From Candidatus Kurthia intestinigallinarum (GTDB lineage: Bacteria > Bacillota > Bacilli > Bacillales_A > Planococcaceae), in the NCBI RefSeq assembly GCF_003991225.1, contig NZ_JTFC01000031.1:248001-312000 (forward strand): DNA of 64,000 nt, read 5' to 3'. This document shows, piece after piece, positions 34,723 to 44,652 of the stretch. Position numbers and translations under genes: made by a program. The notes beneath the pieces are model-generated. The model was not told the origin of the DNA. It did no database searches and saw only the letters and a program-made list of their open reading frames with translations. Each line of letters begins with the position of its first letter. Position 1 is the first letter of the stretch.

Positions 34723-34944
34723 TTATTCTTCCGTTAACTCAACAGACTTCGCTGGTGCGAATGTTGAAATCGCATGCTTATAAATTAAATTTTGTTTTCC
34801 CTCTGCTTCTAAAAGTACAGTAAAGTTATCGTATGAACGAATTGTACCTTTCAGTTGGAATCCATTTAATAAAAATACGGTAACGAATACCCCATTTTTA
34901 CGCAGCTGATTTAAATATGTGTCTTGTAAATTCGCTGGCTTCAT
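34723..34944 (-). CDS. hfq: RNA chaperone Hfq
   Basis: Hfq (73 aa) forms a hexameric Sm-like ring that binds RNA. The Sm1 motif ([26 protein letters not shown], about 21-46) and the Sm2 motif YKHAIST (about 55-61) are intact. It lies directly downstream of miaA, a pairing seen in both Gram-positives and Proteobacteria. AGGGGGATG lies before the ATG. Confidence 0.95.
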   Translation of the reverse strand: MKPANLQDTYLNQLRKNGVFVTVFLLNGFQLKGTIRSYDNFTVLLEAEGKQNLIYKHAISTFAPAKSVELTEE

Positions 34945-35003
34945 GAACTGACATCCCCCTCATCTTCCAATTAATCTATTCTACACAATAGGTATACCCC
35001 TAT

Positions 35004-35915
35004 TTATTGGAAAATATCCTTAAAAACCGCTTCTTTTGCAGAAAAAGAATCATACCACGTAATATCCATTTTATTGCGGAAGTAGGTCAATTGTCGTTTA
35101 GCATAACGACGAGAGTTTTGTTTTAAGTTTTCAATCGCCTGCTCAAATGTTTCGCGGCCATCAAAATAGTCATACAGTTCCTTATAACCAATCGCGCGAA
35201 TTGCCTGTACATCGCGAATATCGCGGTCATATAAGCCACGCACCTCATCGACAAGCCCTTGCTCTAGCATCATATCTACACGTAAGTTAATACGCTCATA
35301 CAATTTTTCACGGTCCATATTAAGGCCGATAATTAAATGATGATATAATGCCTTTTCCCCTTGATGCTGTGCGTCATTCGATTTTTTGACATCGCTATGC
35401 TCAGCCATTTCTAGCGCACGAATGACACGACGTGTATTATTCGGATGAATCGTTTTCGCTGTCTCAGGATCTACTGCAGCAAGGCGCGCATGCATTGCCT
35501 CAGGTCCTAGTTGTTCAAGCGCTGTGTAATACGCCTCACGTACGCCTTCATCGATCTTTTCTTCCGTAAAACGAAAATCATATAGCACTGCTTGCACATA
35601 TAAGCCTGTACCACCAACGATAATTGGCATTTTACCGCGCGCTTGAATTTCTGTAATTTTTTCACGTACAGCCTGTTGATAATCTGCAACAGAAAAACTA
35701 TCTGTCGGCTCTAAAATATCGAGTAAATGATGCGGCACGCCGTCCATTTCCTCTGGCGTAATTTTTGCGGTACCGATATTTAAATCGCGGTATACTTGCA
35801 TCGAATCGCCATTAATAATTTCTCCATCGAGCTTTTTCGCAAGCTCGATGCTTAGTGCAGTTTTGCCGACTGCCGTTGGTCCGACAATCGCAATCACATC
35901 ATAGTTGTTGTTCAT
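35004..35915 (-). CDS. miaA: tRNA dimethylallyltransferase MiaA
   Basis: MiaA (303 aa) adds a dimethylallyl group to A37 of tRNAs reading U-starting codons. The P-loop GPTAVGKT is at 12-19, the conserved [17 protein letters not shown] follows near 37-53, and [13 protein letters not shown] near 100. MiaB, which completes ms2i6A37, is encoded at 47402-48922. The gene overlaps the upstream hydrolase gene by 17 bp, indicating co-transcription. Confidence 0.95.
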   Translation of the reverse strand: MNNNYDVIAIVGPTAVGKTALSIELAKKLDGEIINGDSMQVYRDLNIGTAKITPEEMDGVPHHLLDILEPTDSFSVADYQQAVREKITEIQARGKMPIIVGGTGLYVQAVLYDFRFTEEKIDEGVREAYYTALEQLGPEAMHARLAAVDPETAKTIHPNNTRRVIRALEMAEHSDVKKSNDAQHQGEKALYHHLIIGLNMDREKLYERINLRVDMMLEQGLVDEVRGLYDRDIRDVQAIRAIGYKELYDYFDGRETFEQAIENLKQNSRRYAKRQLTYFRNKMDITWYDSFSAKEAVFKDIFQ

Positions 35916-36837
35916 AAATCTTTTTCTCCAGCCATTTCAAAATCGTTTGATAGATTAGTTGATTATTTGTTTCGTTTAAAATTTCATGTCGCATACCATC
36001 AAAAAGATGCACGCTTAGCTTTGAAATGCCCGCATCATAATATTGACGCGCCACTTTCCAAACGCCTTTGCCATAACCACCAATCGGATCATCACTCCCG
36101 CTAATGAGGAGCATAGGCAAGTCCTTACGAATTTTCGCGACTTCTGTTGGACGAGATGCCACTTCAAAGCCTTCCATAAAATCCGCATAAAACTGATTTG
36201 TTGACGTATAGTTGCAATACGGATCCTTTAAATAGGCCGCGACTTGCGCTCGATCCGTTGACAACCAGTCCTTGGGTGTTTCGGCATTTTTTATTTTACG
36301 ATTATTACTTGAGCCGCCTAATCGGTCAATTAGCTTAGCCTCGGTCGCTTCTCCGTCTCGCTTCGCTAAACGTTTCGCCAGTTGCGCAGCTACTTGATGA
36401 ATTGGTGAATGCACAAGCGTCCCCATAATGATTACCTTTTGAATCGTATCACTATACAGTTCAATAAAACGGCGTGTCACAATCGAGCCCATACTATGCC
36501 CTAATAATATCGGCTTCGGCAAATCGTAGCGTGTACGCAACGTCATCATGACGAAATGCACGTCTTCGACTACTTTATTAAAGCCATCTGTCGGGCCATA
36601 ATAACCGAGTGGTGTATGATTGAGTTCTGCATTTTTCCCATGTCCTCGGTGTGAATGCAAGCCCACGACATAGCCATTTGAAGCAATATAACGCGCAAAA
36701 TCATCATAACGTCCATGATACTCTGACATCCCATGCAAAATATGCAGATAGCCCTTTTGCTCACCCTCGGGCATATATACAGCGGTTGCTAATTGATAGC
36801 CATCCGGTGTTGTCAAAATAAATTCTTCTTTACGCAT
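35899..36837 (-). CDS. Alpha/beta hydrolase (lysophospholipase / monoacylglycerol lipase-like)
   Basis: This 312-aa cytoplasmic alpha/beta hydrolase of the Hydrolase_4 (PldB/YtpA-like) type has the oxyanion segment [15 protein letters not shown] and the nucleophile elbow GHSMGS (about 108-113). An acid/His pair is likely in [10 protein letters not shown] and [10 protein letters not shown]. The start at 36837 has AAAGGA 8 nt upstream and overlaps the end of glpD by 8 bp. Lipid ester hydrolysis is the best guess. Confidence 0.82.
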   Translation of the reverse strand: MRKEEFILTTPDGYQLATAVYMPEGEQKGYLHILHGMSEYHGRYDDFARYIASNGYVVGLHSHRGHGKNAELNHTPLGYYGPTDGFNKVVEDVHFVMMTLRTRYDLPKPILLGHSMGSIVTRRFIELYSDTIQKVIIMGTLVHSPIHQVAAQLAKRLAKRDGEATEAKLIDRLGGSSNNRKIKNAETPKDWLSTDRAQVAAYLKDPYCNYTSTNQFYADFMEGFEVASRPTEVAKIRKDLPMLLISGSDDPIGGYGKGVWKVARQYYDAGISKLSVHLFDGMRHEILNETNNQLIYQTILKWLEKKIYEQQL

Positions 36838-38482
36838 ACGTGCCATCCTTTGCAAAATGTGCGGCATCATGCAGTAACTCTTCTACTTCTAAACGATAAC
36901 GCTCTTTTTCCGCTTCACTATAATGTAGTAAATCGGCCATCAATTGTTGGACACCGTCTTTGTAGTTGTGCACGCTATCAATATTGAAGAACATACGACC
37001 TGTACGACGTACAAGTACATCAGACGGGCGATACGCAAATTCATGCTCCACTGCATACACGACCTCTGCATAAATATCTGCTGGCAATCCAAACGTATCC
37101 TCCGGCATTGCAGCGATAATTTTAAATAGCTTACTAACATTCGCACCATATTTTTCGACTAAATGGCGCGCCTGCTTCGTTTCAAGACCTAATCCCTCTC
37201 CATCTGCTGTTCGTTTTGCAACAAATGATTCAAACGTTTCTGGCGTTAAGCCCTCTGCACCTGCTAATGGTAAATGCTGCGTTTGACACGCTGCATAATG
37301 CTTAAACTGCTTACGCTTCGCTAAACGGTCAACAATGTCCTTTGCCATATGACGATAGCCCGTCAGTTTACCACCCGCAATCGTTAGTAGACCCGTTGGC
37401 GCCTCCCAAATTTCATCTTTACGTGAAATTTCAGAAGGGTCCTTACCATCTTCATAAATTAATGGACGTACCCCTGCCCAGCAAGATTCCACGTCTTTTT
37501 GTGTCACATGGACATCCGGGAACATATAATGAATCGTATCTAAAATATACGTAATGTCCTCTTGCTCAGCTACAGGCTTTTTCGGATCCTCATCATAAAA
37601 TGTATCCGTTGTCCCAATATACGCCTTGCCCTCACGTGGAATCGCAAATACCATACGGCCATCTGGTGTATCAAAATATACCGATTGATGGAGTGGGAAT
37701 ACGGATTGATCAATGACAATATGAACTCCTTTGGTCATACGAAGCTTTTTATTATTTGATACGACGTCTTTTTCACGAACTTTATCTGTCCATGGACCCG
37801 TTGCATTAATAACCGACAATGCTTCAATATCAATTGTACGTCCTGACACTTCATCTTTCACTTTCGCACCAGCTACACGCCCATTTTTATACGTGAACTC
37901 TTCCATTTTTGCATAGTTTAAGCAAATCGCTCCGAGCTCTACCGCTTTTTTCATTACTTCAATCGTCAAGCGTGCATCATCCGTACGGTATTCCACGTAC
38001 AGACCGCCACCTTGTAGACCATCTGTTTTCAAAAGAGGCTCTTTCGTTAATGTTTCATCCGGTGACAACATGACGCGGCGTTCTTCTTTTTTCACTTGCG
38101 CTAATGTATCATACACTTTTAACCCAATCGATGTAGACAACGGACCAAATGTGCCCCCTTTATAAAAAGGTAGCAGCATACCAAGTGGTGTCGTAATATG
38201 TGGCCCATTTTCATACACAATCGCGCGTTCACGCCCTGTTTCTGCGACAACATCAATTTGTAATTGTTTTAAATAACGTAGTCCGCCGTGGACAAGCTTT
38301 GTTGAGCGGCTTGATGTCCCTGCCGCAAAATCCTGCATTTCCACAAGCGCTACTGAAAAGCCGCGTGATACGGCATCTAATGCAATTCCTGCACCTGTAA
38401 TTCCACCACCAATAACGAGTAAGTCAAATGAATATTTTTCGAGTGTTTCAATCGTTTCTTGACGCTTTTTAGCTGAAAACAT
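36830..38482 (-). CDS. glpD: Aerobic glycerol-3-phosphate dehydrogenase
   Basis: GlpD (550 aa) is a membrane-associated FAD enzyme that oxidises glycerol-3-phosphate to dihydroxyacetone phosphate and feeds electrons to quinone. The FAD-binding GGGITGAG is at about 25-32, with [15 protein letters not shown] near 60. GGGAGAG lies before the ATG at 38482; an in-frame ATG at 38500 has no ribosome site. No glpF, glpK or glpP is next to it, unlike B. subtilis. It sits between mutL and a lipase-like gene. Confidence 0.93.
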   Translation of the reverse strand: MFSAKKRQETIETLEKYSFDLLVIGGGITGAGIALDAVSRGFSVALVEMQDFAAGTSSRSTKLVHGGLRYLKQLQIDVVAETGRERAIVYENGPHITTPLGMLLPFYKGGTFGPLSTSIGLKVYDTLAQVKKEERRVMLSPDETLTKEPLLKTDGLQGGGLYVEYRTDDARLTIEVMKKAVELGAICLNYAKMEEFTYKNGRVAGAKVKDEVSGRTIDIEALSVINATGPWTDKVREKDVVSNNKKLRMTKGVHIVIDQSVFPLHQSVYFDTPDGRMVFAIPREGKAYIGTTDTFYDEDPKKPVAEQEDITYILDTIHYMFPDVHVTQKDVESCWAGVRPLIYEDGKDPSEISRKDEIWEAPTGLLTIAGGKLTGYRHMAKDIVDRLAKRKQFKHYAACQTQHLPLAGAEGLTPETFESFVAKRTADGEGLGLETKQARHLVEKYGANVSKLFKIIAAMPEDTFGLPADIYAEVVYAVEHEFAYRPSDVLVRRTGRMFFNIDSVHNYKDGVQQLMADLLHYSEAEKERYRLEVEELLHDAAHFAKDGTYA

Positions 38483-38502
38483 GAAATTCTCTCCCTTCAA
38501 AT

Positions 38503-40419
38503 TTACATAACACGTTTAAACATTTTTTCAATTTCATACGTTCTAAAATGCACGACTACCGGACGACCATGTGGACATGTAAATGGATTCACACATTTTT
38601 TCAAATCGACTAATAAACGTTCCATTTGCTGTTTATCTAAGTAGTGATTCGCTTTAATCGACTTTTTACAGCTCATCATAATCGCTGCTGCTTCGCGAAG
38701 TTTTTTAATATCGGTTTTTCGCACAGTCAGCACTTGTTCGATAAGCTCTTCAATAATTTCCTGCTCCATTCCTTTTGGGAACCATACAGGATGCTCTCTG
38801 ACGATAAATGAATGCTGCCCAAACTCTTCTAAAAATACACCTACTTCGGTCAATTCATCCATATGCTCAACTAATTTTAATGATTCATCAGCTGAGTAAT
38901 GGAACGTCAGCGGTAATAATAGCGCCTGGCGTTCACCCGCGTTCACTTCACCAACCATATCCTTGAAAAACTCATATTTAATACGTTCTTGTGCGGCATG
39001 TTGGTCAATTAAGTAAAAGCCATCTTCACTTTGCGCAATAATATATGTGCCATGAATTTGCCCGACAATTTCTACCATCGGGAACGGCTCTTTAATCGGT
39101 GATGCTTCCGAAAATTCCTGTTCAGGCCAGTCGGTATTTTCCTCTAGCTGCTCCACTTGTTCGGCAGGCATATTGTGATTTTCACGTTCTCTTATCTGTT
39201 CCCATGTTTCAGGTTCGCTAAAACCTTTCTCAGCAGGTTCATTTAATTCATAACGCGGATTTTGCGGCGCTTCTAATATCGTTTCTGCCACGTTCTTGTG
39301 CGGTAATTCTTTTGGACGTGGCTTATCGCCAAATTGCTCAACAGCCGTTTTTTGATAATCCAAGCCTTTCCAAAAATTAATTTGCTCTGTTTGGGCCGCT
39401 TGCTTTTTCGGTTTCTTCATAATTTCAGGTGCTTGCATCGATGCACGAACTGCCTTGTGAAGAGACGTTTCAATAAGTTTCATTAAATCGCCTTCCTTAC
39501 TCAGACGTATTTGCTGCTTCGATGGATGGACGTTAACATCTGTTAAAAAAGGATCGCCCTCAATATGCAGCACCGCAATTGGAAAACGGCCAATCGGTAA
39601 ATACGTATGATACGCGTCAATAATCGCCTTTTGCACTGTATAATGACGCACCCAGCGTCCATTCACAAAAATCGATACATAGTTTTTAGAGGCGCGCGTA
39701 ATTTCTGGAATTGTCGCATAGCCGGTCACTTTATAATCGGCGGTCTCGCCTTCAAAATGGACCATTTTTTTTGCATTCGCCAAACCATAAATCGCTGCTA
39801 GTACTTGGCGTAAATCGCCACGACCATTTGTTTTTAATAGTTCGTGGTCGTGATGTACGAGCTTAAAAGCAATTTGCGGGTAGCACAGCGCCAGGCGGTT
39901 CATTAAATCAATTGTATGCCCAAGCTCCGTTTGGATCGTCTTCATATATTTTAAGCGCGCAGGTGTATTGTAAAATAACTGCGCCACCGTAATATCGGTT
40001 CCTTTACGCAGTGGTCCTGGTCGCTTATTCACGACATGACCACCCTCTAATACAACTTCAATGCCACTATCGCCATTAGATGTAGCGAGCGTTACTTTTG
40101 ATACCGATGCAATTGACGCCAGCGCTTCACCACGGAACCCGAGTGTACGAATACGGAAAAGGTCATGTTCATTATTGATTTTACTTGTCGCATGACGCTG
40201 GAAGGATACTAAAGCATCCTCCTCATCCATGCCACTTCCGTTATCAATGACTTGAATCGACATCAAGCCCGCTTCCTCAAGTAACACTTCAATCGATGTA
40301 CTGCCTGCATCAATTGCATTTTCTACTAATTCTTTCACAACAGAGGCTGGGCGTTCGACAACTTCCCCTGCCGCAATTTTATTCGATAGAAATTCATCCA
40401 TAATATGAATCTTGCCCAT
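38503..40419 (-). CDS. mutL: DNA mismatch repair protein MutL
   Basis: MutL (638 aa) is the GHKL ATPase and endonuclease of mismatch repair. ATPase motifs are intact: [11 protein letters not shown] (motif I), DNGSGM (motif II), RGEALASI (motif III). The C-terminal domain has the endonuclease motif [12 protein letters not shown] and the zinc-site segments [10 protein letters not shown] and CPHGRP. An acidic Pro/Glu linker spans about 350-440. It follows mutS by 21 bp in an operon. Confidence 0.95.
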   Translation of the reverse strand: MGKIHIMDEFLSNKIAAGEVVERPASVVKELVENAIDAGSTSIEVLLEEAGLMSIQVIDNGSGMDEEDALVSFQRHATSKINNEHDLFRIRTLGFRGEALASIASVSKVTLATSNGDSGIEVVLEGGHVVNKRPGPLRKGTDITVAQLFYNTPARLKYMKTIQTELGHTIDLMNRLALCYPQIAFKLVHHDHELLKTNGRGDLRQVLAAIYGLANAKKMVHFEGETADYKVTGYATIPEITRASKNYVSIFVNGRWVRHYTVQKAIIDAYHTYLPIGRFPIAVLHIEGDPFLTDVNVHPSKQQIRLSKEGDLMKLIETSLHKAVRASMQAPEIMKKPKKQAAQTEQINFWKGLDYQKTAVEQFGDKPRPKELPHKNVAETILEAPQNPRYELNEPAEKGFSEPETWEQIRERENHNMPAEQVEQLEENTDWPEQEFSEASPIKEPFPMVEIVGQIHGTYIIAQSEDGFYLIDQHAAQERIKYEFFKDMVGEVNAGERQALLLPLTFHYSADESLKLVEHMDELTEVGVFLEEFGQHSFIVREHPVWFPKGMEQEIIEELIEQVLTVRKTDIKKLREAAAIMMSCKKSIKANHYLDKQQMERLLVDLKKCVNPFTCPHGRPVVVHFRTYEIEKMFKRVM

Positions 40420-40440
40420 ATCGAATGCACTTCCTTTACG

Positions 40441-43104
40441 TTATTTTTTTAGCAATTGTTGCTGTAAACGGTAAACCATTTGCAAGGCATCCATCGGTGT
40501 CGTTCCAGAGATGTTTATGCCTCGTAATTCCGTTAGTACATCCTGCTCCTCTTGTGTCTGTTCTTCAAATAGCGACAGCTGTGCAGAAGGTTCTGCTACG
40601 GCCGTTGCGCTCGCCACTTCGACAACACGCTCGACTGGCACCTCAACGATACGTTCAACCGGTACTTCGACACGCTTTTCAACAATGCGTTCCACTGGTA
40701 CTTCAATGCGTTTTTCAACGATTTTTACCTCACCCTCATTTTGCGACTCGAATTGTTCAAGTAACACATGCGCACGTTCGATAATTTCCGTTGGTAAATC
40801 GGCAAGCTGTGCCACATGAATCCCATATGACTTATCAGCTGGCCCTTCTTTTACTTTATGCAAGAATACAACACGACCATCCTGCTCTGTTGCAGAAACA
40901 TGTACATTACGTAAATGCGACAGCTGCTCTTCTAGCGACGTTAGTTCGTGATAGTGCGTTGAGAATAATGTATTTGCGCCAATATGGTCATGAATATATT
41001 CCATCATGGCCTGTGCTAAGCTCATGCCATCATACGTTGACGTCCCACGACCAATTTCATCAAATAATAATAAACTACGAGACGTAGCATTCATGATGGC
41101 ATGTTGGGATTCAAGCATTTCCACCATAAATGTCGATTGACCACCTGCTAAGTCATCAGCTGCGCCAATCCGCGTGAAAATCTGGTCGGTAATCGGTAAG
41201 ACTGCCTCATCCGCTGGTACATAGCAGCCCATTTGTGCCATGACCGTAATAAGTGCTACTTGACGCATATACGTTGATTTACCCGACATATTCGGACCTG
41301 TAATTAGCATCATATTTTCCGCTTCATTGAGCACACAGTCATTTGGTACATACGTTGATTTATTCAACATTTTTTCAACAACCGGGTGACGCCCGTTGAT
41401 GATTTTTAGTGCGCGGTCTGCATGAAATACCGGCTTCACAAAACGATATTTTTCCGATATCGTCGCAAACGCTGCATACACATCTAGCTCACTAATTTGT
41501 GCCGCAATTTTTTGCAGACGACCAATGTATTGCTTCATCGTCTCACGGATTTCTGTAAATAATTTATATTCTAAAACAGCACTTTCTTCCTCTGCATTTA
41601 AAATAAGCGCTTCTTTTTCTTTTAATTCCTCTGAAATATAACGCTCTGAATTCGTTAACGTTTGCTTGCGCTCATAACGAGATAAATCCGCTAAATGAAT
41701 ATTTGATTTCGTAATTTCAATATAGTAGCCAAATACGCGGTTATAGCCAATTTTTAAGTTTTTAATGCCCGTACGCTCACGTTCTTTTTTCTCTAATTGC
41801 GCAATCCAGTCCTTACCATTACGTGAGGCATCACGTAGCTCATCAAGACGTGTATTATAGCCTTCGCGAATAACATCGCCTTCTTTAATTGAAATCGGTG
41901 GATTGTCTGTAATCGCTGTTGCAAGATAACGCTCAATATCCTCACATAAATCCAGTGCCTGGCCAAGAGCTACTAAATTATCGCGTCCAGATTCTAGTAA
42001 TTGCTTTTGAATCGCCGGTAGCTGACGTAGTGAATCACGTAGCTGAGCTAAATCACGACCACCTACACTACCAAAAGCTACACGCCCTACAAGACGCTCT
42101 AAATCATAAACATTTGTAAATAACTCTTGTAATTCCATACGTAAAAAATATTCTTCAAGTAATGCTGTCACAACGCCAAGACGTTTTTCAATCGCCTGCT
42201 GATTGGCTAGTGGTTGATGGAGCCATTGTTTTAATTTACGACCACCCATTGCTGTGACCGTTTCATCTAGTAGCCATAACAGCGTACCCTTTTGGTCACC
42301 ACCACGTAATGAGTGGATTAACTCTAGATTACGTTTTGAATGCGTATCAATATTTAAGTATTGCTCGACTTCTTGATAATTAAACGGTTGAATATGTGCG
42401 AGCGAGCGCATTTGTGTACGCTCAATATAACGTAATAGCTTGTAAATCGTCGCATGAAGATCATCAGGTGATGCAGTCGTATACATTGCCCCGTTTTCTG
42501 CACTCATTGCATCCTCTTCAATTGATAGCACAATCGAATAAACATCTGCGAGTTCCTTTAACTCATCGAAAAAAGCATCGGACACCACGAGCTCACGAAT
42601 GCCAAGTGACTGTAGTTGCTGCATCAGGTCATCATTTGCACCGTCAACATAGGTTGCTGTTGCTTCACCTGTAGAAATATCTAAATAGCAAAAGCTATAA
42701 CGTGCGCCAATTTTTTCAGCCGCCGCAATGAATAAATTCGTTTTACCATCCATGCCCTTGCCTTCCATTAACGTCCCTGGTGTCACGACTTGTACCACTT
42801 CGCGTCGCACGACACCTTTCGCTTGGCGTGGGTCTTCCGTTTGCTCACAAATGGCTACTTTATAGCCTTTTTGCACAAGCGCCTCAATATAGCCCTGTGC
42901 CGAGTGATGTGGGACTCCACACATTGGAATGCGCTCTGGTGCCCCAGCATCTTTCCCCGTTAATGTAATTTCAAGCAACTGCGATGCTTTTGTCGCATCA
43001 TCAAAAAACAACTCATAGAAATCGCCTAAACGGAAAAAAACAAACGCGTCTTTATAATCTTTTTTTATATTAATGTATTGTTGCATCATAGGTGTATATC
43101 CCAT
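40441..43104 (-). CDS. mutS: DNA mismatch repair protein MutS (with expanded linker repeat)
   Basis: MutS (887 aa) recognises mismatches. The N-terminal mismatch-binding FFRLGDFYELF is at about 22-32. The ATPase domain has Walker A GPNMSGKST (about 601-609) and the DEIGRGTSTYDG region. The C-terminal clamp-binding motif QLSLFEE is near 845. Between the ATPase core and that motif lies a tandem repeat of the VEVPVERIVEK kind (about 791-825), in which DNA and protein units both recur; most MutS proteins do not have this. The start lacks a close Shine-Dalgarno; GCGAGG lies 14 nt upstream. Confidence 0.95.
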   Translation of the reverse strand: MGYTPMMQQYINIKKDYKDAFVFFRLGDFYELFFDDATKASQLLEITLTGKDAGAPERIPMCGVPHHSAQGYIEALVQKGYKVAICEQTEDPRQAKGVVRREVVQVVTPGTLMEGKGMDGKTNLFIAAAEKIGARYSFCYLDISTGEATATYVDGANDDLMQQLQSLGIRELVVSDAFFDELKELADVYSIVLSIEEDAMSAENGAMYTTASPDDLHATIYKLLRYIERTQMRSLAHIQPFNYQEVEQYLNIDTHSKRNLELIHSLRGGDQKGTLLWLLDETVTAMGGRKLKQWLHQPLANQQAIEKRLGVVTALLEEYFLRMELQELFTNVYDLERLVGRVAFGSVGGRDLAQLRDSLRQLPAIQKQLLESGRDNLVALGQALDLCEDIERYLATAITDNPPISIKEGDVIREGYNTRLDELRDASRNGKDWIAQLEKKERERTGIKNLKIGYNRVFGYYIEITKSNIHLADLSRYERKQTLTNSERYISEELKEKEALILNAEEESAVLEYKLFTEIRETMKQYIGRLQKIAAQISELDVYAAFATISEKYRFVKPVFHADRALKIINGRHPVVEKMLNKSTYVPNDCVLNEAENMMLITGPNMSGKSTYMRQVALITVMAQMGCYVPADEAVLPITDQIFTRIGAADDLAGGQSTFMVEMLESQHAIMNATSRSLLLFDEIGRGTSTYDGMSLAQAMMEYIHDHIGANTLFSTHYHELTSLEEQLSHLRNVHVSATEQDGRVVFLHKVKEGPADKSYGIHVAQLADLPTEIIERAHVLLEQFESQNEGEVKIVEKRIEVPVERIVEKRVEVPVERIVEVPVERVVEVASATAVAEPSAQLSLFEEQTQEEQDVLTELRGINISGTTPMDALQMVYRLQQQLLKK

Positions 43105-43213
43105 AATCAGTTAAAACCTCGCTTCTACTTTCATTGTTCTTTTATTATATCAAAATTAGCAGGTGAAAAAAGGAATACGTGTTATGATGGAATTTGAAGA
43201 GGGAGTGAAGAAA

Positions 43214-43576
43214 ATGCTTGTAACAGGTTCAGTTATTGCCATGTTAGCAGTTGTTATTGGTGCATTTGGTGCACACGCGTTAAAGACTCGATTTGAAGGA
43301 ACAAATTACGGGGAAACGTGGGAGACGGCTGTTAAATATCAAATGTATCATGCACTTGGTCTTATTCTTATCGGCATTCTACAATTCGATACATTACTTG
43401 GTACGCAGTCGATTTTTTCAACAGCAAGCTGGCTAATGGTCATCGGGATTATTTTATTCTCAGGTAGCTTATATGTACTCGCACTCACAGGAATTAAAAA
43501 ACTTGGTGCAATTACACCACTTGGCGGTCTATGCTTGATTGCCGCTTGGCTTTGCGTCGCAATTGGCGTAGCATAA
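43214..43576 (+). CDS. DUF423 (YwdK-like) membrane protein
   Basis: This 120-aa protein has four membrane helices and the DUF423 hallmark GAFGAHALK near the first helix and WETAVKYQMYHALGLI. The start at 43214 lies at the beginning of the first helix, with GAGGGAG about 8-10 nt upstream. An earlier ATG at 43163 would add charged residues. Function is unknown. It is divergent from mutS. Confidence 0.82.
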   Translation: MLVTGSVIAMLAVVIGAFGAHALKTRFEGTNYGETWETAVKYQMYHALGLILIGILQFDTLLGTQSIFSTASWLMVIGIILFSGSLYVLALTGIKKLGAITPLGGLCLIAAWLCVAIGVA

Positions 43577-43577
43577 T

Positions 43578-43617
43578 AAAAAAGAGGCGAGGGACGTATC
43601 CCTTGCCTCTTTTTTAT
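43578..43617. terminator. Bidirectional terminator between convergent genes
   Basis: AAAAAAGAGGCGAGGG with CCCTTGCCTCTTTTTT and a 6-nt loop, between the DUF423 gene and the convergent alpha/beta hydrolase gene. Confidence 0.9.
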
Positions 43618-43629
43618 TGCAGTAAAAGA

Positions 43630-44409
43630 TTATTCAGCTTCTACGTCTGATTCTGCTTCTACATCTGTGTCCGCATATTGTTCTTCAAAATCTGCAATTA
43701 AGTTTACAAAGCCTCTAGGTTCTTCTAGCATACCTAAGTGACCTGTGTTTGTTAACATCATTTCTACGTATAAGTTGTCTGTTTCAACAGGCTCTACGAT
43801 TGTGTCCTCTTTACCTTCGATTACAAGGATTGGTGTTTCCGTTGTATCTAGTAATTGTTGTTGGTTTGGACGTTGTTTCATTGCTTCAAGCGCTGCAACT
43901 AAACCTTCTTTTGTAGCACCATTTGCGATTTTTTTAGCAAACTCGACATCAGTAGGTTTTGCATCTTTTTTGAAGAATTTCGTAATTGTGTAATCAACAT
44001 AGTGCTCAACACCTTGTTTAGTGATGATGGCTTGTTGGTCATTACGTTTTGATTTTGTAAGTTCGCTGTCAGCAGCTGGTGAAGAATAAGCTAATACCGC
44101 TTTTGTAATTGGCATTAATTGTTTTTCAAGTGCTGCAAGTGTGATATACCCACCTAGTGAGTGGCCCACCCAAGTTGCTTCCTCGATACCTTCTTCTTTT
44201 AACACGTTTACGATTTCTTGTGCATAATCGTATACTGTGTACGCTTCTTTTTCCATTACGCTTTCACCATGTCCCGGTAGATCCACAGCAATCACATCAA
44301 AACTTTGTGAAAGTGGTCCAATCACGCGGTCAAAAATGGCTGTGCTTCCTAAAAATCCATGGATTAGAACAAGCGGTGCGCCTGTTCCTTGTCGTGTATA
44401 GTGTAACAT
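43630..44409 (-). CDS. Alpha/beta hydrolase (MenH/YtxM-like) with acidic tail
   Basis: The 259-aa alpha/beta hydrolase has oxyanion HGFLGS (about 18-23), nucleophile elbow GHSLGGY (about 83-89), acid in VIEGKEDTIVE and catalytic His in NTGHLGMLEEP. The last residues are a repetitive acidic tail (DVEAESDVEAE). Length and motifs resemble 2-succinyl-6-hydroxycyclohexadiene carboxylate synthase and similar small hydrolases. No menaquinone gene is nearby, so the substrate is open. Confidence 0.78.
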   Translation of the reverse strand: MLHYTRQGTGAPLVLIHGFLGSTAIFDRVIGPLSQSFDVIAVDLPGHGESVMEKEAYTVYDYAQEIVNVLKEEGIEEATWVGHSLGGYITLAALEKQLMPITKAVLAYSSPAADSELTKSKRNDQQAIITKQGVEHYVDYTITKFFKKDAKPTDVEFAKKIANGATKEGLVAALEAMKQRPNQQQLLDTTETPILVIEGKEDTIVEPVETDNLYVEMMLTNTGHLGMLEEPRGFVNLIADFEEQYADTDVEAESDVEAE

Positions 44410-44652
44410 AGCATAGCTCCCTTCAAACTTCCTATATGCTTGTGTATTCCCTACTTTAATTTTGATGAAAACTAACTCGGGTAAATTTGTATTCTAAATT
44501 GCATAACGCAACCATACTATAATATAACAAAATTCATCGTCTAATAGGGAGTTCGAGCAGGATTTCTTCTAATTTTCTTAAAAAACATCTACTTTCATAT
44601 GTTGAAATTTTCATGGAAAATACATAATTTTGAAATTACCTTATAAAATTGG

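Noticed and set aside
40430-41090. Plus-strand frames with repeated Arg/Ser/Thr patterns opposite mutS
   Set aside because: They are shadows of the mutS repeat region and lack start signals.
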